Part shown: positions 46,406 through 57,487 of the stretch, piece by piece
Layout: every line of letters begins with the position of its first letter
How positions within the stretch are numbered: position 1 is the stretch's first letter
Assembly (NCBI RefSeq): GCF_004118975.1
Contig: NZ_CP035376.1
Location: 1,116,001 to 1,180,000 of the forward strand
Length of the DNA: 64,000 nt
Reading direction: 5' to 3'
From: Luteimonas sp. YGD11-2
GTDB lineage: Bacteria; Pseudomonadota; Gammaproteobacteria; Xanthomonadales; Xanthomonadaceae
The notes under the pieces: generated by a model
Seen by the model: only the letters and a program-made list of their open reading frames with translations
Database searches by the model: none
Told to the model about the DNA's origin: nothing
Translations under genes and position numbers: made by a program

Positions 46406-47655
46406 GGTTGCATCCGTCTGTCGTCGTCGGACGGCTGGTCGTCGATGCGGATCTCCACGCCGTGCAGCGTCGCGCCGGGGATTTCCAGCACCGGTGCGCG
46501 CACGGTGCCGGCGACCGGCGGCAGCGGGGTACCGGCGCCGAGCTGCGCGAGCCAGCCGGGGATCGCGTCGGTGTGCACATGGCCTTCGAAACGGGCGTCG
46601 CCGCGTGACAGCCGCAGCGCCAGCGGTGTGGAGAGGTCGGGTGCGCCGTCATAGCCTATCGCGAAGGGCGTCGGCTCCTGCGCGCGGTCGAGCGGCGCCG
46701 GCAGCACCGGCCAGGCAGACGGCCATTCGGCGAGGCTGCCATGCATGGCAAGCGACAGCCCGTCGCGCAGCACCAGTCCGCCACCGGCGCGCAACCGCGG
46801 CAGCAGCCCCTGGCCGCGCAGGGTCACCGCCAGCGGATCGATGCGCAGCCCGCCCGCGGCGATCAGCACTTCGCCGGCAAGCCCCGCCACCAGCGGATGG
46901 GTGGAATCGTCCAGTTGCAGATTGCCGCGCAGGGACAGCGCCGTGCGTTTCACCGCGATGCGCCCACCGGCCGTATCGAGGCGGCCGGACAGGCGCAGCC
47001 ACGCCGGCAACCGCCAGCTCGCAGCCGTGGGGGCCGCCGTGCCGGCAATGCCGATGCCGGCCTGCGCGGAAGCACGTGTCATCGCCACGCGCAGGTCGAA
47101 CGGCGCACGCAACGCAGCCGCCACATAGCGTCCGCGCACATGCGCACGCAACGGGGCGTTCATGGCGAACTCCGGCAGCTCGATAGACAGCGCTTCCAGT
47201 CGCCAACCAGCGGCATCGATGCGGCCACCGGTGATGCCGATGCCGTCGACGAACACGGGCGCGGCCCCGTCGCCGGCCGGGCGCTGCCCCCACCAGCGCA
47301 GGAACGCCGGCAGGTCGAGCACGGGTGCATCCAGTTCCAGCCGTTGCACGTCGAGCACGGCGCCGCGCGCGCGCAGCGTCGACCAGGGCACCGACAGCAG
47401 CACGCGGTCGGCGCCCAGCAGCGGCGTCGGCTGTCCCGGCACGCGCGCCACCACGTCGTGGGCCACCAGTTCCGGGGTGCCGCGCAGGCGGTAATCGAAC
47501 GCGGACGCCGTGATCTCAAGCCCGCTGGCCGTTCCTGCCATCTCCAGCAGGAAGCGCCCGACAGTCTCGGCACGGGTGGCCCAGCGCAACGCCGCCAGCG
47601 CCACCAGCAGCAGCGCCACGATCACGACCAGCGCGACCGCGCGCCGGCGGCTCAC
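46402..47655 (-). CDS. AsmA-like single-pass envelope protein
   Basis: 417 residues. An N-terminal membrane helix (about residues 7-25) is followed by a long beta-rich periplasmic region with repeats of the type GGRIDAAGWRLEALSIELPEF. AsmA/TamB-like proteins bridge the envelope and are linked to lipid transport; the present protein is shorter than AsmA and the assignment is by pattern. It is coupled to ftsY upstream and mutY downstream by ATGA overlaps. Confidence 0.6.
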   Translation of the reverse strand: MSRRRAVALVVIVALLLVALAALRWATRAETVGRFLLEMAGTASGLEITASAFDYRLRGTPELVAHDVVARVPGQPTPLLGADRVLLSVPWSTLRARGAVLDVQRLELDAPVLDLPAFLRWWGQRPAGDGAAPVFVDGIGITGGRIDAAGWRLEALSIELPEFAMNAPLRAHVRGRYVAAALRAPFDLRVAMTRASAQAGIGIAGTAAPTAASWRLPAWLRLSGRLDTAGGRIAVKRTALSLRGNLQLDDSTHPLVAGLAGEVLIAAGGLRIDPLAVTLRGQGLLPRLRAGGGLVLRDGLSLAMHGSLAEWPSAWPVLPAPLDRAQEPTPFAIGYDGAPDLSTPLALRLSRGDARFEGHVHTDAIPGWLAQLGAGTPLPPVAGTVRAPVLEIPGATLHGVEIRIDDQPSDDDRRMQP

Positions 47656-49121
47656 TGCGTGGCCGTGCCTTCGCTGCCCAGCGATGCCGGCAGCAACGCG
47701 TCGACAAAGGCCTGGGCATCGAATACGCGCAGGTCCTCCGGGCGCTCGCCGATGCCGGCATAACGAATCGGGATGCCGAACTCGCGCGCGAGCGCGAACA
47801 CCACGCCGCCCTTGGCGGTGCCGTCGAGCTTGGTCACCACCAGGCCGGTGACGTTCACCGCGGCATGGAACTGGCGCAGCTGCGAGATCGCGTTCTGGCC
47901 GGTGGTGCCGTCGACCACCATCAGCACCTCGTGCGGCGCGGCGGGGTCGACCTTGGCCAGCACGCGGCGGATCTTGCCGAGTTCGGCCATCAGCCCCTGC
48001 TGCGTGTGCAGGCGGCCGGCGGTATCGGCGATCAGCACGGTGGTGCCGCGTGCCTTCGCGGCCTGCAGCGCGTCGAACGCCACCGCGGCGGGGTCGGCCT
48101 CCTGGCCCTGGGCGATCACCTGGACATCGTTGCGATCACCCCAGGCCTGCAGCTGCGCCACCGCGGCGGCGCGGAAGGTATCGCCCGCGGCCAGCATCAG
48201 GCTGTGGCCCTCGTCCTTGTAGCGGTGGGCCAGCTTGCCGATGGTGGTGGTCTTGCCGACGCCGTTGACGCCGACGGTGAGGATCACGAACGGCCTGGCG
48301 GCAGGGTCGATCTCCAGCGGACGTGCCACCGGCTTGAGCATCTCCACCAGTTCGGTGCGCAGGGCCGCGAGCAGTGCGTTGGCGTCGGCGAATTCACGGG
48401 CCTTCATGCGCTTGCGCATGCCTTCCACCAGCGCGGTGCTGGCGGTCACGCCGACGTCGGCAGTCAGCAGTGCGGTCTCGATCTCGTCGAGAAGGTCGTC
48501 GTCGAGCCGTGGGTTGCGCGAGAACACGCCGCCCAGGCTGCGTGCGAAGCCGGTACCACGCAGGCGCTCACGCCAGCTGGCTGCCGCGGGGGCCGGTTCC
48601 GGCTTCGGGCGCGGTGCCGACATCGCGGCGATGATCGCGTCGGGCGACATCGGGGCGCTGGCCGCAGCCGCCGGGGAAAGCGACGCGGCAGCGGCCGTCG
48701 GCAACGCCGATGCATGCGGGATCGGCGACGCGGGCGCCGCACCTGCGGCTGGCGTCGCGGCCGTCGCCTGAGCGGTGGCACTGGCCGGCGCGTGTGTTGC
48801 CGTCGTTTGAGCGGCGGCGGCGGCGGTGGCGGGCGCGGCGCCCGGAGCCGGCGTCGCGGTTGCCGTGGACGTCGGAGCGCCGCTGCCCGGTGCTTCCGTG
48901 GCGGACGATGGCACTGCTGCCGTGTCGCTGGTGGCAGCGGCCTGCACGGCAGGATCGACCGCCGGCGTCGGCGCGGGCGACTGCGACGCCAGCTCGTCGA
49001 CACGGTTGCTGGTGCTGTCCGCCGGCGCCGTCGTCGGGAACGCGGCCGCAAGCTCCTCGGCGCTGAAGCCGCGGCGCGGCTTCGGGCTTTCCTCGGGTTT
49101 GCGACGGAAGAAACTGGCCAT
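47652..49121 (-). CDS. ftsY: Signal recognition particle receptor FtsY
   Basis: 489 residues. FtsY docks SRP-ribosome complexes at the membrane. The NG domain (about 205-480) has [45 protein letters not shown] and [10 protein letters not shown]. The N-terminal A region starts with a basic [19 protein letters not shown] and has an unusually long Ala/Pro/Thr/Ser-rich stretch (about 40-175), probably disordered. The ATG at 49121 gives a typical start. It is first of a four-gene coupled operon. Confidence 0.96.
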   Translation of the reverse strand: MASFFRRKPEESPKPRRGFSAEELAAAFPTTAPADSTSNRVDELASQSPAPTPAVDPAVQAAATSDTAAVPSSATEAPGSGAPTSTATATPAPGAAPATAAAAAQTTATHAPASATAQATAATPAAGAAPASPIPHASALPTAAAASLSPAAAASAPMSPDAIIAAMSAPRPKPEPAPAAASWRERLRGTGFARSLGGVFSRNPRLDDDLLDEIETALLTADVGVTASTALVEGMRKRMKAREFADANALLAALRTELVEMLKPVARPLEIDPAARPFVILTVGVNGVGKTTTIGKLAHRYKDEGHSLMLAAGDTFRAAAVAQLQAWGDRNDVQVIAQGQEADPAAVAFDALQAAKARGTTVLIADTAGRLHTQQGLMAELGKIRRVLAKVDPAAPHEVLMVVDGTTGQNAISQLRQFHAAVNVTGLVVTKLDGTAKGGVVFALAREFGIPIRYAGIGERPEDLRVFDAQAFVDALLPASLGSEGTATQ

Positions 49122-49230
49122 GCGTGGGGGCTCGACGTGGGGGCGACATGCTATCACCGGGGTCCGCGACGACCCGGCGACGGGAGGGCGGGAGAAGGGC
49201 GCCGGCCTCTGCAGCCGGCACCCGGGCACG

Positions 49231-51135
49231 TCAGCCGGCCAGTTCCAGCAGCAGCTTGTTGAGCCGCTTCACGTAGGCGGCCGGGTCCTTGATGCCGTCG
49301 CCGGCAGCGAGCGCGGCCTGGTCGAACAGCACCCGCGACAGGTCGCTGAAGCGCTGCGGATCCTGCTCGGCATCGAGCTTGGCGATCAGCGGATGCTCGG
49401 GGTTGAACTCGAACACCGGCTTCGACTCCGGTACCTGCTGCCCGCTGGCTTCCAGCAGCTGCCGCAGTTGCGGGCTCACCGCACCCTCGGTGAGCGCGAG
49501 GATCGCGGGCGAATCGGTCAACCGGTGCGAGACCCGCACCTCCTGCACGTCGTCGCCCAGGATCGCCTTGAGCCGGCCGGCCAGTGCTTCCTTGGCCTTC
49601 GACGAGGCTTCCTGTGCCTGCTTCTCCTCGTCGGTGGCGAGCTTGCCGAGGTCGAGGTCGCCGCGCGCGATGTCGGCGAACTGGCGGCCGTCGAACTCCG
49701 TGAGGTAGCCCATCAGCCACTCGTCGATGCGGTCGGTCAGCAGCAGCACCTCGATGCCCTTCTTGCGGAACACCTCCAGGTGCGGGCTGTCCTTGACCTG
49801 CGCATGGGTTTCGCCGGTGAGGTAGTAGATGCGGTCCTGGCCTTCCTTCATCCGCGCCACGTAGTCGGCAAGCGCCACCGACTGCTCGCCGGTAATGTCA
49901 TGCGTGGACGCGAAGCGCAGCAGGCCGGCGATCTTCTCGCGGTTGGAGAAGTCCTCGGCCGGGCCTTCCTTCAGCACCTGGCCGAATTCGCGCCAGAAGG
50001 TGCGGTAGGCCTCCGGCTTGTCCTTGGCCAGCTTCTCCAGCATGTCGAGGCTGCGCTTCGTCAGCGCGGCCTTCATCGAGTCGATCACCGGGCCGGCCTG
50101 CAGGATCTCGCGCGAGACGTTGAGCGAGAGGTCGGCCGAATCGACCACGCCGCGCACGAAGCGCAGGTACATCGGCAGGAACTGCTCGGCCTGGTCCATG
50201 ATGAAAACGCGCTGCACGTAGAGTTTCAGGCCCTTGGCGCCGTCGCGTTGATAGAGGTCGAACGGTGCGCGCCCGGGCAGGTACAGCAGCGAGGTGTATT
50301 CCAGCTTGCCCTCGACCCGGTTGTGGCTCCAGGTGAGCGGGTCGCTGAAATCGTGGGCGATGTGCCTGTAGAAGGCCTGGTAGTCCTCGTCCTTGAGTTC
50401 GGTCTTCGGACGCGTCCACAGCGCACTGGCCTGATTGACCGCTTCCCATTCCGGGGCTGCCGCATCCTTGTCGTCCTCGCCATGACGCTCGGCGCGCATC
50501 TCGATCGGCAGGCCGATATGGTCGGAGTACTTCTTGACGATGTTGCGCAGCGTCCACCCGTCGGCGAAGCTGTCGTCGCCGTCCTTCAGGTGCAGCACGA
50601 TGCGGGTGCCGCGCTCCGGCTTGTCGATGGTGGCGACCTCGAATTCGCCTTCGCCGGCCGACGACCAGTGCACGCCTTCGGACGCGGGCAGGCCGGCGCG
50701 GCGGCTGTACACGTCGACCCGGTCGGCAACGATGAAGGCGCTGTAGAAGCCGACGCCGAACTGGCCGATCAGGTTGGCGTCCTTCTTCTGGTCGCCCGAC
50801 AGCGCCTTGAGGAAGTCGCCGGTGCCGGACCTGGCAATCGTGCCGAGATGCGCGATCGCCTCGTCGCGGCTCATGCCGATGCCGTTGTCGTCGATGGTGA
50901 CGGTGCGTGCCTGCGTGTCGAAATCGATGCGGATGCGCAGGTTCGGATCTTCCTCGAGCAGCGCGGGCTGGCCGATCGCCTCGAAGCGCAGCTTGTCGGC
51001 GGCATCGGCCGCGTTCGACACCAGCTCCCGGAGGAAGATCTCCTTGTTGGAGTACAGCGAATGGATCATCAGGTGCAGCAGCTGCTTCACCTCGGTCTGG
51101 AAGCCCAGGGTTTCCTTGTGGGTGTCCGTGGTCAT
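49231..51135 (-). CDS. htpG: Chaperone HtpG (Hsp90)
   Basis: 634 residues. HtpG is the bacterial Hsp90. The GHKL ATP-binding motifs are [29 protein letters not shown] and [15 protein letters not shown]. The middle domain and the dimerisation domain follow, ending [10 protein letters not shown]. The ATG at 51135 gives [20 protein letters not shown]. It is divergent from rsmD across a 148-bp gap. Confidence 0.97.
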   Translation of the reverse strand: MTTDTHKETLGFQTEVKQLLHLMIHSLYSNKEIFLRELVSNAADAADKLRFEAIGQPALLEEDPNLRIRIDFDTQARTVTIDDNGIGMSRDEAIAHLGTIARSGTGDFLKALSGDQKKDANLIGQFGVGFYSAFIVADRVDVYSRRAGLPASEGVHWSSAGEGEFEVATIDKPERGTRIVLHLKDGDDSFADGWTLRNIVKKYSDHIGLPIEMRAERHGEDDKDAAAPEWEAVNQASALWTRPKTELKDEDYQAFYRHIAHDFSDPLTWSHNRVEGKLEYTSLLYLPGRAPFDLYQRDGAKGLKLYVQRVFIMDQAEQFLPMYLRFVRGVVDSADLSLNVSREILQAGPVIDSMKAALTKRSLDMLEKLAKDKPEAYRTFWREFGQVLKEGPAEDFSNREKIAGLLRFASTHDITGEQSVALADYVARMKEGQDRIYYLTGETHAQVKDSPHLEVFRKKGIEVLLLTDRIDEWLMGYLTEFDGRQFADIARGDLDLGKLATDEEKQAQEASSKAKEALAGRLKAILGDDVQEVRVSHRLTDSPAILALTEGAVSPQLRQLLEASGQQVPESKPVFEFNPEHPLIAKLDAEQDPQRFSDLSRVLFDQAALAAGDGIKDPAAYVKRLNKLLLELAG

Positions 51136-51283
51136 CGTGGTTCCGTCGACAGAAGGGTTGGTGTGCGGGCCGCGCAAGGCACGGCGACAGCGGGCAGATG
51201 AGGGCCGCTGCCGCCGCAATCAAGGGCGGGCGCACGTGATGGCTGGTCTATGATCCTGCTCCGTCGCGTCAGCAGGACCTTTT

Positions 51284-51892
51284 ATGGCCCGTCGAAACAG
51301 TCCCGGTACCGGTGCGTCGCGCTTAGCGCGAGGGCCGGGAATGGGCTCGGTGCGCATCGTCGGCGGGCGCTGGCGGGGCAGCCGGCTTCCGGTGCCCGAT
51401 GCGCCCGGCCTGCGTCCCACGTCCGACCGCGCCCGCGAAACACTGTTCAACTGGCTGCAGCCATGGCTGCCCGGTGCGCGCGTGCTCGACCTGTTCGCGG
51501 GCAGCGGCGCGCTGGGCTTTGAAGCGGTGTCGCGCGGCGCCGCGCAGGCGGTGCTGGTGGAGCGCGATGCCGCGCTCGCGGATGCGCTCGAGGCCAGCGT
51601 CCGCCGGCTCGATGCGGCCGACAGCGTGCAGGTGGTGCGCGCCGATGCACTGGAGCTCCTGCGCGCGCCGCTGCTGGGCCGTTTCGACGGGGTGTTCTGC
51701 GATCCGCCGTTCGAGGGCGGCCTGTGGGCCACCGCACTGCAGCGGCTGGCGCCGTGGCTCGCCGACGATGCCTGGCTGTATGTGGAATCGCCGGCTGCGG
51801 CGCCGGTGCAACCCGACGGCGACTGGCACCTGCACCGCGAGGGCGGCACCCGCGACGCCCGCCATGCGCTGTACCGGCGCGGTGCCGGCTGA
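51284..51892 (+). CDS. rsmD: 16S rRNA (guanine966-N2)-methyltransferase
   Basis: 202 residues. RsmD methylates G966 of 16S rRNA. The SAM site is VLDLFAGSGALGFEA, and the catalytic NPPF-like motif is CDPPF. RIVGGRWRG near residue 24 is the usual family opening, so the first 20 residues are a short extension. AGGA lies 6 bases before the ATG. coaD follows 58 bp on, a standard pairing. Confidence 0.95.
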   Translation: MARRNSPGTGASRLARGPGMGSVRIVGGRWRGSRLPVPDAPGLRPTSDRARETLFNWLQPWLPGARVLDLFAGSGALGFEAVSRGAAQAVLVERDAALADALEASVRRLDAADSVQVVRADALELLRAPLLGRFDGVFCDPPFEGGLWATALQRLAPWLADDAWLYVESPAAAPVQPDGDWHLHREGGTRDARHALYRRGAG

Positions 51893-51917
51893 GCGGCGGC
51901 GGTCGCAGCGACACTGA

Positions 51918-52463
<546 letters not shown>

Positions 52464-52507
52464 TCACCACCCACATGCCGAACCATCCATCCACGGGGAG
52501 CTCCACC

Positions 52508-52996
52508 ATGAAGACCATCAACAACGTGCTGCTGGCCGCGTGCCTGGCCCTGCCGCTGGCCGCGTGCCAGCAGGAAGAGGCGCCGCAGCAGGTCGAGCGC
52601 GCCGCGGTGCCGGCGCCCACCACGGAAGACAGCGCGGCCTGGCGCACCTACCTGCAGGACCAGGTGCCGCGCCACATGGAGGGCATCACCAACCAGCCCT
52701 ACATCTACCTGGTTCCCGGCGAAAGCACCGAGGACTTCGAAGGCAGCTACGAGCGCCTGCTCGACAAGGCCCGCCTCGACCTGCAGCGCGGCATCATCCG
52801 CGGCAACCTGCTGGCCTATGCCGGCCCCAACTCGAACCGTGTCGCCGATCTCGTGGTCGCCGCGTTCGAGGGCGTTCCGGAAAACACGATGCAGGGCGTG
52901 CGCGTGGTCTACCTGGGTTCGGCGGAAGAGAACCCGCGGGTCGAGGCAGCGGTGGCGCCGGCCGGCGTCGAGTACCGCTTCGTCGAGGCGAAGTGA
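52508..52996 (+). CDS. Putative lipoprotein, unknown
   Basis: 162 residues. The lipobox LAAC (Cys20) follows a hydrophobic N-terminus, so the protein is lipidated. The mature part contains YLVPGESTEDFEGSYERLLDKAR and RIVAD-like strands; it looks like a small alpha/beta domain but I do not recognise the family. GGGGAG lies 7 bases before the ATG. It sits 45 bp after coaD and about 97 bp before the ferredoxin gene. Confidence 0.72.
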   Translation: MKTINNVLLAACLALPLAACQQEEAPQQVERAAVPAPTTEDSAAWRTYLQDQVPRHMEGITNQPYIYLVPGESTEDFEGSYERLLDKARLDLQRGIIRGNLLAYAGPNSNRVADLVVAAFEGVPENTMQGVRVVYLGSAEENPRVEAAVAPAGVEYRFVEAK

Positions 52997-53093
52997 CCGC
53001 GGATCGTCACCCGACATCCGCTTTCGCCTTCCCGGCTCCGGCCGGGAAGGTGGGCGCAGGACGCCGCCAGCGCGTCTGCGCGGAGGCGCCGCC

Positions 53094-53345
53094 ATGGCGC
53101 TGATCATCAACGAGCTCTGCGTCAACTGCGACGTCTGCGAGCCCGTCTGCCCCAACAAGGCGATCACCATGGGCGCGGCGATCTACGTGATCGACCCGGC
53201 CCTGTGCACCGAGTGCGTGGGCCATCACGATGAGCCGCAGTGCGTGATGGTATGCCCGGTCGAATGCATCGACCCGGACCCCGCATTTCCCGAGACCCCG
53301 GAGCAGCTGCTGGCCAAGTTGCGACGGCTGGAGGATTCCGAATGA
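53094..53345 (+). CDS. YfhL-family 2[4Fe-4S] ferredoxin
   Basis: 83 residues. Two cluster motifs are visible: CVNCDVCEPVCP and CTECVGHHDEPQCVMVCPVEC, with the spacing typical of Alvin-type ferredoxins. It is an electron carrier; the partner enzyme is unknown. GGAGG lies 7 bases before the ATG. Adjacency to coaD is common in gammaproteobacteria. Its stop overlaps the ggt start by 4 bases (ATGA). Confidence 0.95.
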   Translation: MALIINELCVNCDVCEPVCPNKAITMGAAIYVIDPALCTECVGHHDEPQCVMVCPVECIDPDPAFPETPEQLLAKLRRLEDSE

Positions 53346-55103
53346 CCCACGCCATCCGGCGCCCGGCAGCCTGGTGGCTGCTGCTGACGCTGTGCCTGTT
53401 CGTCGCCCCGCTGGCCGCCGCCGACGGCAGCCGCACGCCGCTCGCGGAGCGCCCGCCCGGAGCCGCGGTGGCATCCGCGCACTCGCTGGCAACCGATGCC
53501 GGCCTTCGCATCCTGCGCGAGGGCGGCAACGCGTTCGACGCCGCGATCGCGGTCTCGGCCACGCTGTCGGTGGTGGAGCCGATCAGTTCCGGCATCGGCG
53601 GCGGTGGGTTCTTCCTGCTGCACGACGCCGGCAGTGGCCGCGACATCTTCATCGACGCACGCGAGACCGCGCCGGCCGCGGCGACCCCGGAACGCTACCT
53701 CACCGCGGACGGCGGGTTCGACCGCGACCGCGCCGAGAACGGCCCGTGGGCCGCCGGCATTCCGGGGCTTCCCGCGGCATTCGTCCATCTCGCCGAACGC
53801 TACGGCAAGCTGCCGCTGGCACAGTCGCTGGCGCCGGCCATCCACGCCGCGCGGGAAGGCTTCCCCGCCTACGGCCGCATGACCCGCGGCTACGAACGCC
53901 GCCGTGCGGTGATGGAGCGCTACCCCGGCACCCGGGAAGTGTTCCTCGCCCAGGGCCGGCCACTGCGCGATGGCGACCTGTTCCGGCAGCCGGATCTTGC
54001 GCGCACGCTGGAGCGCCTCGCGGCCGAAGGCTTCGACGGCTTCTACCGCGGCGAGACCGCGCGCCTGCTCATCGACGGCGTGCGCGCCGAGGGCGGCGAG
54101 TGGACGGCGGAGGAACTGGCCGCGTACCGCGTGGCCGAGCGCGAGCCGATCCGCTTCGATTACCGCGGCTGGGAGATCGTGACCGCGCCGCCGCCGTCGT
54201 CGGGCGGCATCGCGCTGGCGCAGATGCTGCAGATCCTCGAACCCTACGACCTCGGCGCACTCGAACCGGCCACCCGTGCCCACCTCACCATCGAGTCGAT
54301 GCGCCGCGCGTTCCGCGACCGCACCTTCTACCTCGGCGATCCGGACTTCGTCGACGTCCCGCAGCGCCTGCTGACCAGCCGCGACTACGCCGCCGGCCTG
54401 CGCGCCACCATCCATCCCGCCAGGGCCACGCCCAGCGACCTGCTGTCCGGCGAACCGACGCCGCTGGAAGACGAGGAAACCACCCACTTCTCGATCATCG
54501 ACGCCGATGGCAACCGCGTGGCCGGCACGCAGACAGTCAACCTGCTGTACGGCTCCGGGCTGATCCCGCCCGGCACCGGGGTGCTGCTCAACAACGAGAT
54601 GGATGATTTCGCCCTCAAGCCCGGCACGCCGAACGCGTTCGGGGTGATGGGTTTCGACGCCAACGCGCCGGCACCGGGCAAGCGCATGCTGAGTTCGATG
54701 ACGCCGAGCTTCATGGTGCGCCCGGACCGCGTGGCGGTGTTGGGTACCCCGGGGGCTCGCGCATCATCACCATGGTGCTGCTGGGCATGCTCGGGTACGA
54801 CGCCGGCTTCGGTGCGCAGGAGGTCGCGGCGCTGCCGCGCTTCCACCACCAGTGGATGCCCGACGTGGTCTCCGCCGAGCGCGGCATGTTCGACGCGGCC
54901 ACCGCGGCTGCGCTGCGCGCGATGGGCCACGAGCTGAACCTGCCGCCGGACGAGGCCGCGGGTGGGCGCGGTTCCAGCCACGTCTGGGGCAACCTGCAGA
55001 CGGTGCTTTGGAACCGCGTCGACAACACCCTGGAAGGCGGCACCGACCCGCGCAACGATGTCGGCGAGGCGAGGGTGGAGCTGCGCGCGACCACGCCTGC
55101 GCC

Positions 55104-55107
<4 letters not shown>
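53342..55107 (+). pseudogene. ggt: Gamma-glutamyltransferase, interrupted by a frameshift
   Basis: An exported gamma-glutamyltransferase (signal peptide ending near PLAAADG). GGT is made as one chain that cleaves itself; the new N-terminal Thr of the small subunit attacks gamma-glutamyl bonds of glutathione. The predicted Thr380 is in EETTHFSIID, and GSGLIPPGTGVLLNNEMDDF follows. After about residue 471 (VAVLGTPG) the frame is lost: the run of five G at 54751-54755 needs one more G to continue into the normal [14 protein letters not shown] in the other frame, ending at 55107. Without repair the protein stops at 54937 with a scrambled C-terminus. Repaired, it would be about 588 residues. Real mutation or assembly error cannot be told from here. 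Confidence 0.85.
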
Positions 55108-55994
<887 letters not shown>

Positions 55995-55996
55995 GG

Positions 55997-56692
55997 ATGC
56001 GCATTGCCGGCCTGCTCCTGCTGCTGTTGGCCATGGGCACCGCAACAGCGCAGGCGCCGGTTGCCCCGGTGCAGCCGCAACCCGCGGAGCGCCTGGTCGA
56101 CCGCGAATTCGGTATCGCCAGCAGCGGTTACGCGTTACGCCGCGACGTGCAGATCCTGCGACGGGTGCCCGGTACACAGGGCGACCGCCTTGTCTGGCAG
56201 GACGTCGAAGTGCCGTCCACGCAGCTACCGGACGGGCGTGCCGATCCCGCTCCGCCGCTCGCGGCATGGGTGTGGCTGGCGCCCGCGCGGATGCCCGATG
56301 GTGACGAGCTGCCGCACGCGCTGATCGTGGAACTGGGGGTCTGGCGGCTGCTGCATCCGGATCCGGCGCTTCTCCCACCGAACCTGGCGGCCACCTTCCA
56401 GCGCGTGGGCGACGTGCTCACCACGGCGGCCGATCCGATGGCACCGCAGGCCGGCGACCTGCGCTTGCGCTGGTCGGAACTGGTGCTGCCCGATGGCACC
56501 GGTTTCGTTGCGACCGACGACGGCTGGGTTGCAGTCGCCGCCGATGCCGGCCACGACGCCGCGGTAGCCGCGGACTCCGCCGCGGACACGCGCATTGAAG
56601 AGTCCGGGCCGTACTGGCGCTACTGGCTGGCCGCCGGTCTGTTGCTGGCGATCGTCGCCCTCATGGCCTGGCGCCGGCAGCGGCGACGCTGA
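55997..56692 (+). CDS. Membrane-anchored periplasmic protein, unknown
   Basis: 231 residues. An N-terminal signal peptide (to about TATAQAP), a soluble region, and one C-terminal membrane helix (about 207-225) followed by a basic tail RRQRRR. A segment VDREFGIASSGYALRRDVQILRR weakly recalls the repeated unit of TMEM43-type proteins, but the multi-span membrane layout of that family is absent. It starts 2 bases after the hydrolase stop, so it belongs to the same operon. Function unknown. Confidence 0.65.
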   Translation: MRIAGLLLLLLAMGTATAQAPVAPVQPQPAERLVDREFGIASSGYALRRDVQILRRVPGTQGDRLVWQDVEVPSTQLPDGRADPAPPLAAWVWLAPARMPDGDELPHALIVELGVWRLLHPDPALLPPNLAATFQRVGDVLTTAADPMAPQAGDLRLRWSELVLPDGTGFVATDDGWVAVAADAGHDAAVAADSAADTRIEESGPYWRYWLAAGLLLAIVALMAWRRQRRR

Positions 56693-56710
56693 GCCCGCAC
56701 GGGCAGCGCG

Positions 56711-57343
56711 TCATCCCACCCGCGTTCCGAAGATCCGGTCCCCAGCGTCGCCGAGGCCCGGCAGAATGTAGCCCTTCTCGTTGAGGCGCTGGTCGATCGC
56801 GGCGGTGTAGACCTCGACATCCGGATGCGTCGCCTCCAGTGCACGCAGGCCTTCCGGTGCCACGACCAGGAAGATCGCGCGGATGCGTCGTGCGCCGGCG
56901 CGCTTGAGCATGTCGACGGTGGCGATCAGGGTGCCGCCGGTGGCGAGCATCGGGTCGAGAATCAGCGCATCGCGCTCGTCCAGGCGGCCGGTGAGGCGTT
57001 CGAAGTAGGGCACGGGCTGCAGGGTCTCCTCGTCGCGCTGCAGGCCGACCACGCTCACCTTGGCCGCCGGGATCAGCGACAGCACGCCGTTCAACATGCC
57101 CAGCCCGGCACGCAGGATCGGCACCAGGGTGATCTTGGCACCGGCGATGCGCCGCACTTCCACGTCACCCGCCCAGCCGCGCTGCACCGCGGGCTCGGTC
57201 TCGAGGTCTGCGGTGGCCTCGTAGGCCAGCAACGTGCCGAGTTCGGTGACCAGCTCGCGGAAGGCCTTGGTCGGCAGCTCGGCATCACGCAGCAGGCCGA
57301 TCTTGTGCTGCACCAGCGGGTGGCGGACTTCGACGATCTTCAT
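56711..57343 (-). CDS. upp: Uracil phosphoribosyltransferase
   Basis: 210 residues. Upp converts uracil and PRPP to UMP for pyrimidine salvage. The PRPP loop is [13 protein letters not shown]; the uracil-binding end is [15 protein letters not shown] sits 6 bases before the ATG at 57343. It diverges from the phytase-module receptor, so the Pho-box region lies in its promoter area as well. Confidence 0.97.
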   Translation of the reverse strand: MKIVEVRHPLVQHKIGLLRDAELPTKAFRELVTELGTLLAYEATADLETEPAVQRGWAGDVEVRRIAGAKITLVPILRAGLGMLNGVLSLIPAAKVSVVGLQRDEETLQPVPYFERLTGRLDERDALILDPMLATGGTLIATVDMLKRAGARRIRAIFLVVAPEGLRALEATHPDVEVYTAAIDQRLNEKGYILPGLGDAGDRIFGTRVG

Positions 57344-57399
57344 GGCGGCTCCAGGTAAGCGATGGGCGCAGTGTCGCGCAAACCGGCGTGACCGCAACG

Positions 57400-57428
57400 C
57401 TGTCATGTGACCGGCACATTGCTGTCAT
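57400..57428 (+). promoter_or_regulatory. Putative Pho box (PhoB binding site)
   Basis: Two exact PhoB half-sites CTGTCAT, at 57400-57406 and 57422-57428, with a third, weaker copy CCGGCAC at 57411-57417. All three are spaced by exactly 11 bases, the period known for PhoB. It lies 60 bases before the receptor start. I saw no strong -10 behind it. Confidence 0.65.
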
Positions 57429-57487
57429 GGGTGTGCAACCGCGTGGCAACAGCATGTGCACCAGTCGTCCACACCCAACGGATCCCC

